From Leptospirillum sp. (GTDB lineage: Bacteria; Nitrospirota; Leptospirillia; Leptospirillales; Leptospirillaceae), in the NCBI GenBank assembly GCA_027315205.1, contig DAHUYM010000006.1:62001-126000 (forward strand): 64,000 nt of DNA, written 5' to 3'. Positions 26,796 to 36,652 of the stretch are shown here, piece by piece; the first letter of the stretch is position 1, and every line of letters starts with the position of its first letter. The translations under genes and the position numbers were made by a program. The notes under the pieces are model-generated. The model searched no databases and was not told the origin of the DNA. It saw nothing but the letters and a program-made list of their open reading frames with translations.

Positions 26796-26908
26796 TGAAT
26801 AGAGGCATAAAAACTTAAAAACGCGGACTTACTCTATTTCAATGCGAGTATCGATTTCCCGCAATAATTTTCCAAAATCCAAGAAAACCATTCGAAAGAC
26901 TACCGTCA

Positions 26909-28276
26909 TTAGGCGCCCTCGGACGGGACTTTCCGTTCATCGGGAGGCTGTGGGGCCAAAGGAACGCGAACGGTGAACGTCGATCCCTCCCCGGGCTGGC
27001 TGACGACCTTGACCGACCCCTTCAGAATCTCGACGACATGCTTCACGATGGCGAGCCCGAGTCCCGTTCCCCCAGCCTCTCTCGATCGTGCCCGATCCAC
27101 CCGATAGAACCGTTCGAAGACCCGGTCGACATCGGTCCGGGGAATTCCGATCCCGGTATCCCGGACCTCGATAACCACCGAATGGTCCTCCACCTTGGCC
27201 GCCACGCCGACTTCTCCCCCGGGACGGGTGTATTTGAGTGCATTCTCCACCAAGTTCCCCAGCACGAGATCCATCTTCCCTTCGTCGGTCTGATACTCAA
27301 GATCGGGAGGAACGACTTCGACGGAAAATCGGATCTCCTTCTTGCCAGCGGCGGAATGATAGAGCGAATGGATCCTTTCGAGCTGTACTCCCAGGAGAAC
27401 GCTATTGTAATTCAGGACCTCCTTGCCCGATTCCATCTGGGAGAGGTGAAGGAGGTCCGAGACGATGGCCCCTAAGCGTTCGGCGTGGTTCAGGATGATC
27501 CCCAGAAATTCCCGGGATGTTTCCGGGTCGTTCATCGCACCGTCCAGCAAGGCTTCGGCAAAACCCCGGATGGATGTCAGGGGGGTCCGGATCTCGTGGG
27601 ACACGTTGGCGACAAAGTCCCGCCTGACCCGCTCGAGACGCCGGATCTCCGTCAGATCGTAGAGAAGAAAGACTCCGTAGACCTTTTCCGGGGTTCCGGC
27701 CCCATGCGCGGTGGTTCCGAGAAGGCTCCATGTCCTGGGGGGCGACACATCCGAGAACACGATCTCTTTCTGCACGCTCCTTCGCTGGACGAGAACTTCC
27801 TCGATCAAATCGTTGATCCCCGCCTTCCTCGACAGGAGACCGAACGATTCTCCCCGGACGGGAACCTCGATTCGGAAGAATCTCGAAAACGCCCGGTTGA
27901 CGAGAAGGATTTTTCCTTTCAGGTCGGTCACCACCACCCCTTCGACCATATTGTCCAGAACGGCGGAAAACCGGGACGCGGTTTCAATCTCCTGCCGGAG
28001 AGAGGCGTCCCGCTCGCGGGACAGGCGGACGGTGCCTTCGTAGACCGGATCCAGGAGATCGGTAAACCAGGAGAGGGCTTTCGAACGGGCAGGATTCGAC
28101 AGAAAATCCCGGATTTCTTTTTTGGCGCTTTTTCGGGCCCAGAAAAAGATGCCGGAGAGAAGGAGGACCGTGCCGGAGAGAAGGAGCAGGGCGGGGAAGG
28201 AGGTCGATTCCGCCGCCAGCCACCCCCCCAGATACGAGATCAGGGCGGCCAGGAAAAGGAAGGTCCGGAAACTCAT
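26909..28276 (-). CDS. phoR: PhoR-type sensor histidine kinase
   Basis: 455 residues: two N-terminal membrane segments (about 5-22 and 29-46), a PAS domain (about 105-215), the phospho-acceptor HEIRTPL, then ATPase boxes ENALKYT (N), DTGIGIP (G1), FERFYR (F) and GTGLGLAIV (G2). There is no large periplasmic domain, as in PhoR, so sensing is probably through membrane partners. It follows phoB by 9 nt. In other bacteria the pair controls phosphate starvation genes; no pst or phoU gene is in the window, so the stimulus is inferred. Confidence 0.88.
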   Translation of the reverse strand: MSFRTFLFLAALISYLGGWLAAESTSFPALLLLSGTVLLLSGIFFWARKSAKKEIRDFLSNPARSKALSWFTDLLDPVYEGTVRLSRERDASLRQEIETASRFSAVLDNMVEGVVVTDLKGKILLVNRAFSRFFRIEVPVRGESFGLLSRKAGINDLIEEVLVQRRSVQKEIVFSDVSPPRTWSLLGTTAHGAGTPEKVYGVFLLYDLTEIRRLERVRRDFVANVSHEIRTPLTSIRGFAEALLDGAMNDPETSREFLGIILNHAERLGAIVSDLLHLSQMESGKEVLNYNSVLLGVQLERIHSLYHSAAGKKEIRFSVEVVPPDLEYQTDEGKMDLVLGNLVENALKYTRPGGEVGVAAKVEDHSVVIEVRDTGIGIPRTDVDRVFERFYRVDRARSREAGGTGLGLAIVKHVVEILKGSVKVVSQPGEGSTFTVRVPLAPQPPDERKVPSEGA

Positions 28277-28285
28277 GGCGGGATC

Positions 28286-28981
28286 CTATGCCGATTCGGC
28301 GTCGGAAAACTTGTACCCGATCTGTTTGACCGTTACGATCCGGTCCTGGAAGTCGCCAAGTTTCTTGCGGAGTCGCCGGATATGCACGTCCACTGTACGG
28401 TCGGTTCCTTCGTATTCGGACCCCCAGACAAGATCCAGGAGCGTTTCCCTGTCCAGAACATGGCCTGCGTTCCGGACGAGGGTCAAAAGCAGGCTGAATT
28501 CCTTGGCCGTGAGATCGAGGAGGTGGTCCCCAGCCCGGACTTCGTGCCTGGAAACGTCCACTTCGATCGGCCCGGCCTTGTATCGTTCCCCCCCTGCGGG
28601 CGGTTCCTGCTCAAGACGCCTCAGGATCGCCTTGACACGGGCCAGGAGCTCCTTGGGGTTGAATGGCTTGACGATATAGTCGTCGGCTCCGAGCTCGAGT
28701 CCGATGATCCGATCGGTTTCGTCCCCCTTGGCCGTCAGGATGACCACGGGGATGCCGGCCGTAAGGGGATCTTTCTTTAGGCTCCGGTTCACGGAGAGTC
28801 CATCGAGCCCGGGAAGCATGAGGTCGAGGAGGATGAGATCCGGATGGATCGCTCGGGCCTGGGTCAGGCCGTCGTAACCGTTCTGGGCAGTGACGACTTC
28901 GAAATGCTCCTGCTTCAGGTAATGGCGGAGGAGCGTCAGAATATCCGTTTCATCCTCGATCACAAGGATCGTCCTGTTCAT
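28286..28981 (-). CDS. phoB: PhoB-type OmpR-family response regulator
   Basis: 231 residues with a receiver domain (ILVIEDETD acidic pocket, phospho-Asp in ILLDLMLPG, ILTAKGDE, conserved Lys in YIVKPF) and a winged-helix DNA-binding domain ending RRLRKKLGD and VKQIGYKF. The frame extends to 29173, but ATG 28981 starts directly at the receiver and overlaps the stop of the JAMM protease gene (ATGA). It partners the downstream kinase. Co-translation with a sulfur-metabolism protease gene is unusual. Confidence 0.92.
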   Translation of the reverse strand: MNRTILVIEDETDILTLLRHYLKQEHFEVVTAQNGYDGLTQARAIHPDLILLDLMLPGLDGLSVNRSLKKDPLTAGIPVVILTAKGDETDRIIGLELGADDYIVKPFNPKELLARVKAILRRLEQEPPAGGERYKAGPIEVDVSRHEVRAGDHLLDLTAKEFSLLLTLVRNAGHVLDRETLLDLVWGSEYEGTDRTVDVHIRRLRKKLGDFQDRIVTVKQIGYKFSDAESA

Positions 28982-29409
28982 GGTCTGGCCCTGTCGGAAA
29001 GGGTGAGCGGTACTTCTGAGACCTTCCCGTCCCGGATTCTGAAGCATCGAAGGGGGGGAGGGGTGTCCCGAAGAGACGTCAACAGGTAGAAAAGATCCGG
29101 GTAGAACGCCAGTCGGATATCCGTCTGTGACGGGAACGGTTCGGTCGCGGGATGGGAATGATAGATCGCCCACAATTCGAGGTGTTCCGAACGAAGGTCC
29201 TTCTGGATACGGAACTGCTCCTTCGGATCCATCTGGTAGCGGGTCGGTGAATGGTAGATGTTGGTCATCGGGAGGACCTTAATCGGCCGGCCATCGGAAT
29301 CGCCGGCGACCAGTCCGCAGCACTCTTCGGGATAGACAGAACGGGCATGGGAAACAATCTCCTCATACAGGAGCTTCGGAAACATGCCGTCCCATACGGA
29401 GTCCGCCAA
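28978..29409 (-). CDS. JAMM/Mov34-type metalloprotease for a sulfur-carrier protein
   Basis: About 143 residues of the M67 family. It has a conserved Glu near the N-terminus (YPEECCGLVAGD), the zinc motif HSHP with downstream SQTDIRLA (HxHx...SxxD), and no other domain. Bacterial members (Mec, QbsD, HcyD) trim the C-terminus of ubiquitin-like sulfur carriers to expose Gly-Gly. That fits the carrier ending GGSR in the same gene run. TTG 29409 has GGAGGG 8 nt upstream; GTG 29448 is a longer alternative without a ribosome site. Confidence 0.85.
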   Translation of the reverse strand: MADSVWDGMFPKLLYEEIVSHARSVYPEECCGLVAGDSDGRPIKVLPMTNIYHSPTRYQMDPKEQFRIQKDLRSEHLELWAIYHSHPATEPFPSQTDIRLAFYPDLFYLLTSLRDTPPPLRCFRIRDGKVSEVPLTLSDRARP

Positions 29410-29451
29410 AGGATCATTCCCTCCGACGGTGCGGACGTTTTCGACCACCGG

Positions 29452-30255
29452 TCATATCGAACAGACCCAGTCTGTGGAGCCCTCCACGGTCCGGATGGTC
29501 GGGCTCGGCCCGCACAGCGCACAGGCCGGATCTTTCGGAACCCGGACCTTCCGGAAACTCATCGCGAGCGCATCGTAGACAAGCAGACGGTCGGTCAGGG
29601 GCTCGCCGATGCCCAGGATGATTTTCACGACTTCGGCAGCCTGCAAAGTCCCGATCGTGCCCGCAAGAACTCCAAGGACACCTGCTTCCGAACAGGAAGG
29701 GACCAGGCCCGGGGGCGGGGCTTCGGGATAGAGGCAGCGATAGCAGGGGGTGTCGCGATAGCCTTCGATCACGATCACCTGGCCTTCGAACCTGAGGATC
29801 GAACCCGACACCAGGGGCTTTTTCAGGAAGAACGACGCGTCGTTGACGACGTACCGCGTTCCGAAATTGTCGGAACCGTCGACGATGACATCGTACGCCC
29901 GGAACATATCCAGCACGTTCCCTGACGTCAGTTTTTCGGTGATCGGGACTACTTTCACGTCAGGATTCATGGCGGTCAGTGTCTGGTAAGCGGATTCGAC
30001 CTTGGAATTGCCCACGGTCGCGGTATTGTGAAGGATCTGGCGCTGAAGGTTCGACATATCCACCGTGTCCATGTCCACGATCCCGATCGTTCCTATCCCG
30101 GCCGCCGCCAGATAAAGCGCGACGGGACTTCCCAGACCGCCGGCTCCGATGATCAGGACCCGGGCGTTCAGGAGGGCTTCCTGCCCTTTCCCGCCTACTT
30201 CCTTCAGAATGATGTGCCGGCTGTACCGGGCAATCTGGTCTTCCCTGAAATCCAT
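29452..30255 (-). CDS. MoeB/ThiF/HesA-family adenylyltransferase, copy 1
   Basis: A 267-residue E1-like enzyme that adenylates the C-terminal Gly of a sulfur-carrier protein. It has the ATP-binding VLIIGAGGLGSPVALYLAAAG, the Arg finger in NLQRQI, the catalytic-region DGSDNF, and structural zinc pairs CYRC and CALC. There is no rhodanese domain. ATG 30255 opens exactly at the family N-terminus, although the frame runs on to 30396. It lies 26 nt after the NIL gene and 42 nt before the JAMM gene; its natural partner is probably the GGSR-tailed carrier. Confidence 0.88.
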   Translation of the reverse strand: MDFREDQIARYSRHIILKEVGGKGQEALLNARVLIIGAGGLGSPVALYLAAAGIGTIGIVDMDTVDMSNLQRQILHNTATVGNSKVESAYQTLTAMNPDVKVVPITEKLTSGNVLDMFRAYDVIVDGSDNFGTRYVVNDASFFLKKPLVSGSILRFEGQVIVIEGYRDTPCYRCLYPEAPPPGLVPSCSEAGVLGVLAGTIGTLQAAEVVKIILGIGEPLTDRLLVYDALAMSFRKVRVPKDPACALCGPSPTIRTVEGSTDWVCSI

Positions 30256-30281
30256 TGCGCGCCTTCGGATTTGTCCTGCGA

Positions 30282-30524
30282 TTATCCTTCGAGGATGGTT
30301 TTTTCGATGGGATCGACATGGATCCCCCGGTTCCGGAGATGGACCACCGTCCTTTCGATCTCCGGGAGCTCCCCTTCCAGTTCGAGTTCGACCCACCCGG
30401 AACGGTCCGAAACATCGGCGCGCCGGATATTGGTGACGACTCCGAACTTCTGGGAGATTTCATAAATGATCGGTTCCTTGACCCGTTCTTCCGGAAAGGT
30501 CAGGTGGAACCGGAGACGGGTCAT
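30282..30524 (-). CDS. NIL-domain protein
   Basis: 80 residues that form a single NIL (ferredoxin-like fold) domain: RLRFHLTFPEE, PIIYEISQKFGVVTNIRRAD, WVELELEGE. NIL domains occur at the end of methionine transporter ATPases and with ferredoxins in sulfide-dependent homocysteine synthesis. Here it stands alone beside a sulfur carrier, consistent with Met/Cys metabolism. Its ATG overlaps the carrier's stop (ATGA). Its ribosome site GGGAGG (minus strand, 30531-30536) is built from the carrier's Gly-Gly codons. Confidence 0.82.
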   Translation of the reverse strand: MTRLRFHLTFPEERVKEPIIYEISQKFGVVTNIRRADVSDRSGWVELELEGELPEIERTVVHLRNRGIHVDPIEKTILEG

Positions 30525-30802
30525 CGGGATCCTCCCGCAATGGCCGGAATAATGGACATTTCGTCACCTTCCTTGAGAGTGGTCCGGACACCTTCCCGGA
30601 ACCGGATATCCTCTTCATTGACATAAATGTTGATGAACCTTCGGAGTTCCCCTTTCTCGTCCATGAGCCGTTCGCCGATCCCGGGGAACCGGGCGGTCAG
30701 GTTATCCAGAACCTCTCGGACACTCGATCCCGCTTCGCGGACTTCGTTTTGTCCGTTTGTCAGGGACCGAAGAGGGGTGGGTATGCGGATCAGAACGGAC
30801 AT
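30521..30802 (-). CDS. MoaD/ThiS-like sulfur carrier with a masked GGSR tail
   Basis: A 93-residue ubiquitin-like beta-grasp protein (VLIRIPTPLRSLTNG, EVLDNLTARFPG, FINIYVNEEDIR, LKEGDEMSIIPAIAGG). It ends Gly-Gly-Ser-Arg, so Gly-Gly is not terminal and must be exposed before adenylation and thiocarboxylation. This is the same situation as QbsE and HcyS, which are processed by JAMM proteases. CysO of Mycobacterium is the closest functional analogue with a PAxAGG ending. The start has AAGGAGG. The sulfur acceptor could be CysM or the ThrC-like enzyme in the same run. Confidence 0.88.
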   Translation of the reverse strand: MSVLIRIPTPLRSLTNGQNEVREAGSSVREVLDNLTARFPGIGERLMDEKGELRRFINIYVNEEDIRFREGVRTTLKEGDEMSIIPAIAGGSR

Positions 30803-30834
30803 GAATCTCTTCCTCCTTAAACTTCAGAGCGCAT

Positions 30835-32118
30835 CTATGAGGGATTGACGATTTTCCGGAAGGACGTGAGCGTGGGATCGATCCCGACCGGTTCCGGCAA
30901 GAACCCGGTAAGGGCTTCCATCGTCTTCAGACCGTTCCCGGTGATATACGCCACCGTCACATCGTCAGGTCGGATCGCCTTTTTCTGGGCCAGTTTCTTG
31001 AGGCACGCGACCGTCACCCCTCCCGCCGTCTCCGCGAAAATCCCTTCGGTCTCGGCCAGGAGAACCATCCCTTCAACGATCTCCGGATCTGTGGCGGCTT
31101 CCACCTGTCCCTTGGACCTGCCCACGACATCGAGCGCGTAGTATCCGTCCGCCGGGTTCCCGATCGCAAGGGATTTGGCGATGGTCTTCGGTTTGACCGG
31201 AACAAACTGGGTGCGTCCCGCCTGAAACGCCTGAAACACCGGAGAACATCCCGAGGCCTGGGCTCCGTTCACCTTCAACAGGGGATTTTCCTTCACGATT
31301 CCCAGGTTGGCAAACTCCTGGAATCCCTTCCAGATTTTGGTCAAAAGGGATCCTGACGCGATCGGCACAACGACCTGGTCGGGGATTTTCCATCCAAGCT
31401 GTTCCGCCGTTTCGAACGCGAGGGATTTCGATCCTTCCGCATAATAGGGCCGGATGTTGATATTCACGAACGCCCAGGGGTATTCGGCACCTATTTCACT
31501 GCACAGACGGTTCACATCGTCGTAATTGCCCCTTACGGACACGACGGTCGGTTTATACACCAGGTTGCCCAGTATTTTTCCGGCTTCCAGATCATGCGGG
31601 ATGAATACGAAGCAGTTCATGCCGATGCTGGCTGCGTGGGCCGATACCGAATTGGCGAGATTTCCCGTCGAAGCGCATGCCACGGTCTTGAAACCCAGCT
31701 CCCGAGCCCGGTTGATCGCTACTGCCACGACCCGGTCCTTGAACGAAAGGGTCGGGTGGTTCACTGTATCGTTCTTGATATACAGGTTCTTCAGTCCCAG
31801 GACCTTTCCGAGACGTTCCGCCCGGACGAGGGGCGTCATGCCGGCGTGTAACCCCGCGGTCGGTTCGCCGACGATAGGCAAAAGGGCCTTGTACCGCCAA
31901 AGGGATTTCGGCCCCCGTTCGATCGATTCACGGGACAGGCCCGCACGGATGGTTTCGTATTTGTAATCGACCTCCAGCGGACCGAAGCAGAAATCGCAGA
32001 CGTGGACGGGCAAAAGGTCGTAGATTCGGCCACATTCCCGGCATTTCAGTCCCCGAAGGTACAGGGAACCCCCTTCCGGATCAGAGGAAGGCGGGGGTGG
32101 TACAGACGGGTTGCTCAT
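30835..32118 (-). CDS. thrC: Threonine synthase (or ThrC-like PLP enzyme)
   Basis: 427 residues of fold-type II PLP enzyme. An N-terminal zinc-ribbon-like segment (CRECG, CDFC) precedes the PLP-lysine motif NHPTLSFKDRV and the phosphate cradle ACASTGNLANS. ThrC converts O-phosphohomoserine to threonine. Length and motifs fit the bacterial/plant-type ThrC with the N-terminal Cys region. It sits between two sulfur-carrier modules, overlapping the second moeB gene by 38 nt, so a homocysteine-forming side role is conceivable but unproven. Confidence 0.87.
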   Translation of the reverse strand: MSNPSVPPPPSSDPEGGSLYLRGLKCRECGRIYDLLPVHVCDFCFGPLEVDYKYETIRAGLSRESIERGPKSLWRYKALLPIVGEPTAGLHAGMTPLVRAERLGKVLGLKNLYIKNDTVNHPTLSFKDRVVAVAINRARELGFKTVACASTGNLANSVSAHAASIGMNCFVFIPHDLEAGKILGNLVYKPTVVSVRGNYDDVNRLCSEIGAEYPWAFVNINIRPYYAEGSKSLAFETAEQLGWKIPDQVVVPIASGSLLTKIWKGFQEFANLGIVKENPLLKVNGAQASGCSPVFQAFQAGRTQFVPVKPKTIAKSLAIGNPADGYYALDVVGRSKGQVEAATDPEIVEGMVLLAETEGIFAETAGGVTVACLKKLAQKKAIRPDDVTVAYITGNGLKTMEALTGFLPEPVGIDPTLTSFRKIVNPS

Positions 32119-32893
32119 AATCGTGAAGCTCCGTAATGGTTGGATTCTCTCCGCAGACCGGGCACCGGGGATTCCTCCGGACCCTGACGTTCCGGAAAGC
32201 GGCGGGAAGCGCGTCGTAGGTCAATAATCGATCCGTGAGGAGATCTCCCCGATTCAACAGGATTTTCAACACTTCAGTCCCCTGGATGGTTCCGATCACA
32301 CCGGCGATCACTCCCAGGACTCCGGCCTCGGAACATGTGGGAACCGCACCGGCGGGAGGGGGTTCACGGAAAAGACAGCGATAGCACGCGCTCTTTCTAG
32401 GGATCACCGTCATTACCTGGCCCACGAACCGGAGGATTCCGGCGTGGACCAGCGGGGTATCTGTCAGGATAGCGAGATCGTTGATCAGGAACTTCGCCGC
32501 AAAGTTGTCGGTTCCGTCGACGATGACATCGTATCCCTGGACCACGCCCGAAGCGTTTTCGGCCATCAGCGGATATGGGTAGGTCGTGACCCGGACATCG
32601 GGGTTCAGTTGGGTGACCTTTTCCCTCGCCGATTCGGTCTTCAGACGGCCCACATCGGACGTCCTGTGAATGATCTGGCGCTGGAGATTGGAAAGGTCGA
32701 CGCGATCCATATCGACAATTCCGATATGTCCGACTCCGGCGGCCGCAAGGTAGAGCGCAACCGGGCTGCCGAGCCCTCCCGCCCCGATCACCAGGACGCT
32801 CGATCCGAGAAGTGCTTTTTGTCCGCTCCCGCCCACTTCCGGAAGCAGGATATGGCGGGAATAGCGATGTATCTGTTCTTCCGTCAATTCCAT
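32081..32893 (-). CDS. MoeB/ThiF/HesA-family adenylyltransferase, copy 2
   Basis: 270 residues, clearly paralogous to the enzyme at 29452-30255. It has VLVIGAGGLGSPVALYLAAAG, NLQRQIIH, DGTDNF and zinc pairs CYRC and CPVC. It differs in the last 30 residues (ELHDYEQPVCTTPAFL). It begins at ATG 32893 after AGGGA, 31 nt downstream of cysM, and overlaps thrC. By position it likely activates the ThiS-like carrier at 33860-34063, leaving copy 1 for the MoaD-like carrier (inference). Confidence 0.87.
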   Translation of the reverse strand: MELTEEQIHRYSRHILLPEVGGSGQKALLGSSVLVIGAGGLGSPVALYLAAAGVGHIGIVDMDRVDLSNLQRQIIHRTSDVGRLKTESAREKVTQLNPDVRVTTYPYPLMAENASGVVQGYDVIVDGTDNFAAKFLINDLAILTDTPLVHAGILRFVGQVMTVIPRKSACYRCLFREPPPAGAVPTCSEAGVLGVIAGVIGTIQGTEVLKILLNRGDLLTDRLLTYDALPAAFRNVRVRRNPRCPVCGENPTITELHDYEQPVCTTPAFL

Positions 32894-32924
32894 TTTCAGT
32901 CCCTTTCGACGCCCACAGGCCCGA

Positions 32925-33863
32925 TCATAGCGCCAGGTATTTCTCCATCGAGAAATAGCGTTCGAAACTGTCGCATACGATCGTCACGACGTGGGAACCC
33001 TGCGGCAACGTCCGGGCCAGAGCGATCGCGCCCCAGACATTTGCTCCCGAACTGATACCCGCCATGATCCCTTCTTCCCGGCAAAGACGCCTCGTCATAT
33101 CAATCGCGTGGCGGTCATCGACGGATACGATTTTATCACAGACACTCAGGTCCAAGATTTTAGGAACAAAGCCGGCACCGATCCCCTGGATCCTGTGGGG
33201 GCCCGCACTCCCCCCGGACAGTACAGCACTCGTCGCCGGCTCGAGGGCCCAGACCGTCGCCGAAGATTTTTTCTCTTTCAGGAAACGTCCGACTCCGGTC
33301 ACCGTCCCGCCCGTCCCCACTCCCGCCACGAATCCGTCGGGAGTCCGGCCGAGTTGGGCAACGATTTCCGGGCCCGTCGTCTGGTAATGGGATTCGGGGT
33401 TCGCCGGATTGTCGAACTGGCGAGGCATGAACGAACCGACGTTCTCCTTCAAAATCTCTTCGGCCCTCTTGATCGCCCCGGACATGCCTTCCTTCGCGGG
33501 CGTCAGCTCCACACCGGCCCCGAGCGCCTTGAGGTGCAGGATCCGCTCCTGGGTGACGCCTTCAGGCATCACGATGACAACCGGATACCCTTTGAGAACG
33601 CCGATCTGGGCCAGGGCGATGCCGGTATTTCCGCTGGTCGCCTCGACGATCCGCCCCCCCGGGGCCAGGACACCGTTCCGTTCGGCCTGACTGATCATGA
33701 ACCAGGCCGGCCGGTCCTTTACGGATCCCCCAAGATTACGGGATTCCAGTTTCACCCAGACCGCCCTGTCCAATCCTTCGGTCAGGATCCGGAGCGGAAC
33801 CATCGGGGTCCGGCCGATCAGGTGGTCGAGCGTCTGGGTATCCCGACCCGGAGGAAGACTCAA
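32925..33863 (-). CDS. cysM: CysM-type cysteine synthase
   Basis: 312-residue PLP-dependent beta-replacement enzyme. It has IGRTPMVPL, the PLP lysine in NLGGSVKDRPA, the substrate loop EATSGNTGIALA, the phosphate loop GVGTGGTVTG, and a terminal SFERYFSMEKYLAL. Association with a sulfur carrier and the tail segment recall mycobacterial CysM, which uses O-phosphoserine and CysO thiocarboxylate. Whether this enzyme uses O-acetyl- or O-phosphoserine cannot be told here. The TTG start overlaps the ThiS-like stop (TTGA) and its ribosome site is the carrier's GGGG codons. Confidence 0.88.
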   Translation of the reverse strand: MSLPPGRDTQTLDHLIGRTPMVPLRILTEGLDRAVWVKLESRNLGGSVKDRPAWFMISQAERNGVLAPGGRIVEATSGNTGIALAQIGVLKGYPVVIVMPEGVTQERILHLKALGAGVELTPAKEGMSGAIKRAEEILKENVGSFMPRQFDNPANPESHYQTTGPEIVAQLGRTPDGFVAGVGTGGTVTGVGRFLKEKKSSATVWALEPATSAVLSGGSAGPHRIQGIGAGFVPKILDLSVCDKIVSVDDRHAIDMTRRLCREEGIMAGISSGANVWGAIALARTLPQGSHVVTIVCDSFERYFSMEKYLAL

Positions 33864-34063
33864 CCCCCTCCCCCCATGAAAAACAGGATCTCCAGCTCGT
33901 CACTTTCATTTAGCGTTTCTTCGGGCCATTCTTCCTTCTCCAGTATCCGACCGTTGTGCTCTACGGACACAAGGGCGGGATCGAAGCCCCTGGATTTGAG
34001 GAAATCCAGGACGGTCGAACCGGAGTTCGCGTTCTCTTCCTTGCCGTTTACGAGGATCTTCAT
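33860..34063 (-). CDS. ThiS-like sulfur carrier ending GGGG
   Basis: 67-residue beta-grasp protein (MKILVNGKEENA, VLDFLKSRGFDPALVSVEHN, DELEILFFMGGGG). The C-terminus is exposed tetraglycine, so no proteolysis is required. ThiS donates sulfur for thiazole synthesis, but no thiG, thiH or thiO is near; cysM directly follows, so cysteine synthesis is a plausible use. ATG 34063 lies 5 nt after the ahcY stop; GTG 34087 is an alternative. It is small but well supported by fold motif and context. Confidence 0.85.
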   Translation of the reverse strand: MKILVNGKEENANSGSTVLDFLKSRGFDPALVSVEHNGRILEKEEWPEETLNESDELEILFFMGGGG

Positions 34064-34068
34064 GACCG

Positions 34069-35409
<1,341 letters not shown>

Positions 35410-35418
<9 letters not shown>

Positions 35419-36567
35419 CCGGTCGGCTTCCCTCTTGAACGTGTCGACCATATCGAGCTTTTCCCAGGTAAAGTCCTCCTCGATACGTCCGAAATGACCA
35501 TAAGCCGCCGTCTTTCTATAGATCGGACGACGGAGCTTCAGGTGGTTGATGATGCCCAGAGGTGTCATGGGAACCACCTCCCGGACAATGGAGGAGATCC
35601 TTTCTTCCGAAATGGTCGCGGTGCCCTGCGTGTCGATGTGGACCGATACGGGATCCGCCACGCCGATCGCATAGGCGATCTGGACTTCGCATCTCTTCGC
35701 CAGTCCCGCACCGACAATGTTCTTTGCAATGTATCGCGCCATATAACAGGCCGATCGGTCGACCTTGGTCGGGTCTTTTCCCGAAAAGGCGCCCCCTCCG
35801 TGACGTCCCCAGCCGCCATAGGAGTCTACGATGATCTTGCGGCCCGTGAGACCCGCGTCACCCATCGGCCCACCGGTGACAAACCGACCGGTCGGATTGA
35901 TGTGGAACACCACTTTCTTCGTATCGATCAGATGTTCCGGAATCACCGGGCGGATCACTTTCTCGATAATATCGTGACGGATTTCCTCCTGCCCGATCTC
36001 CGGCGCATGTTGGGTCGAAACGACGATCGTATCGACGGACACAGGATGATTGTCAATATATTTTAGGGTCACCTGGGATTTCCCGTCGGGGCGGAGGTAG
36101 GGAAGCACCCCCGATTTGCGGACTTCGCTCAATTGCCGGGTGAGACGGTGGGCCAGAAGGATCGGCATGGGCATGAGCTCTTCGGTTTCATCCGTGGCCA
36201 TGCCGAACATCAAGCCCTGATCCCCGGCCCCTCCCCCGTCGACCCCCATTGAAATGTCCGGAGACTGGGAATGCACTGCCGTCAGCACGGAACACGTTTT
36301 GTAGTCGAAACCGAATGCCGCGTCCGTATATCCGATGTCCTTGATGATCTCCCGTGCGACATCATCGTAAGGCGTATTGTGTCTAGCCGTGATCTCACCT
36401 GCGATCACCACGATGCCCGTAGTGGTCAGTGTCTCGCAGGCGACCCGAGCCATCGGATCCTGGGCAAGAATGGCATCGAGGACGCCGTCGGAGATTTGAT
36501 CGCAGATTTTATCCGGGTGTCCTTCCGTGACAGACTCGGACGTAAAGAGATAAGGGGCTCGGCCCAT
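35410..36567 (-). CDS. metK: S-adenosylmethionine synthetase
   Basis: MetK makes SAM from methionine and ATP. 385 residues with all signatures: [64 protein letters not shown], and the P-loop-like [19 protein letters not shown] 36567 has AGGAGG 7 nt upstream; the frame extending to 36621 crosses untranslated leader and is rejected. The leader carries a strong terminator and a SAM-II-like aptamer, so expression is probably repressed by its own product. Confidence 0.97.
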
Positions 36568-36596
36568 TCTGGGTCCTCCTGGTAACAATTCTGGGC

Positions 36597-36628
36597 AAAA
36601 AAAAACCCGGTGCGCGAGCACAGGGTTT
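36597..36628 (-). terminator. Intrinsic terminator in the metK leader
   Basis: On the minus strand AAACCC and GUGC pair with GCAC and GGGUUU around a UCGC loop, and nine U residues follow. This strong terminator sits 30 nt before the metK ATG and after the aptamer-like element, so it must be bypassed for expression. A second hairpin (36626-36647, TTTACT with AGTAAA around ATCCGGAT) overlaps the GGGTTT arm by 3 nt and could compete with it. Confidence 0.8.
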
Positions 36629-36652
36629 ACTTATCCGGATGAGTAAATGGCC

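Noticed and set aside
25170-26908. Integrase, att sites or flanking direct repeats around the AT-rich island
   Set aside because: No integrase gene and no obvious repeats were found at the junctions; acquisition is inferred from composition only.
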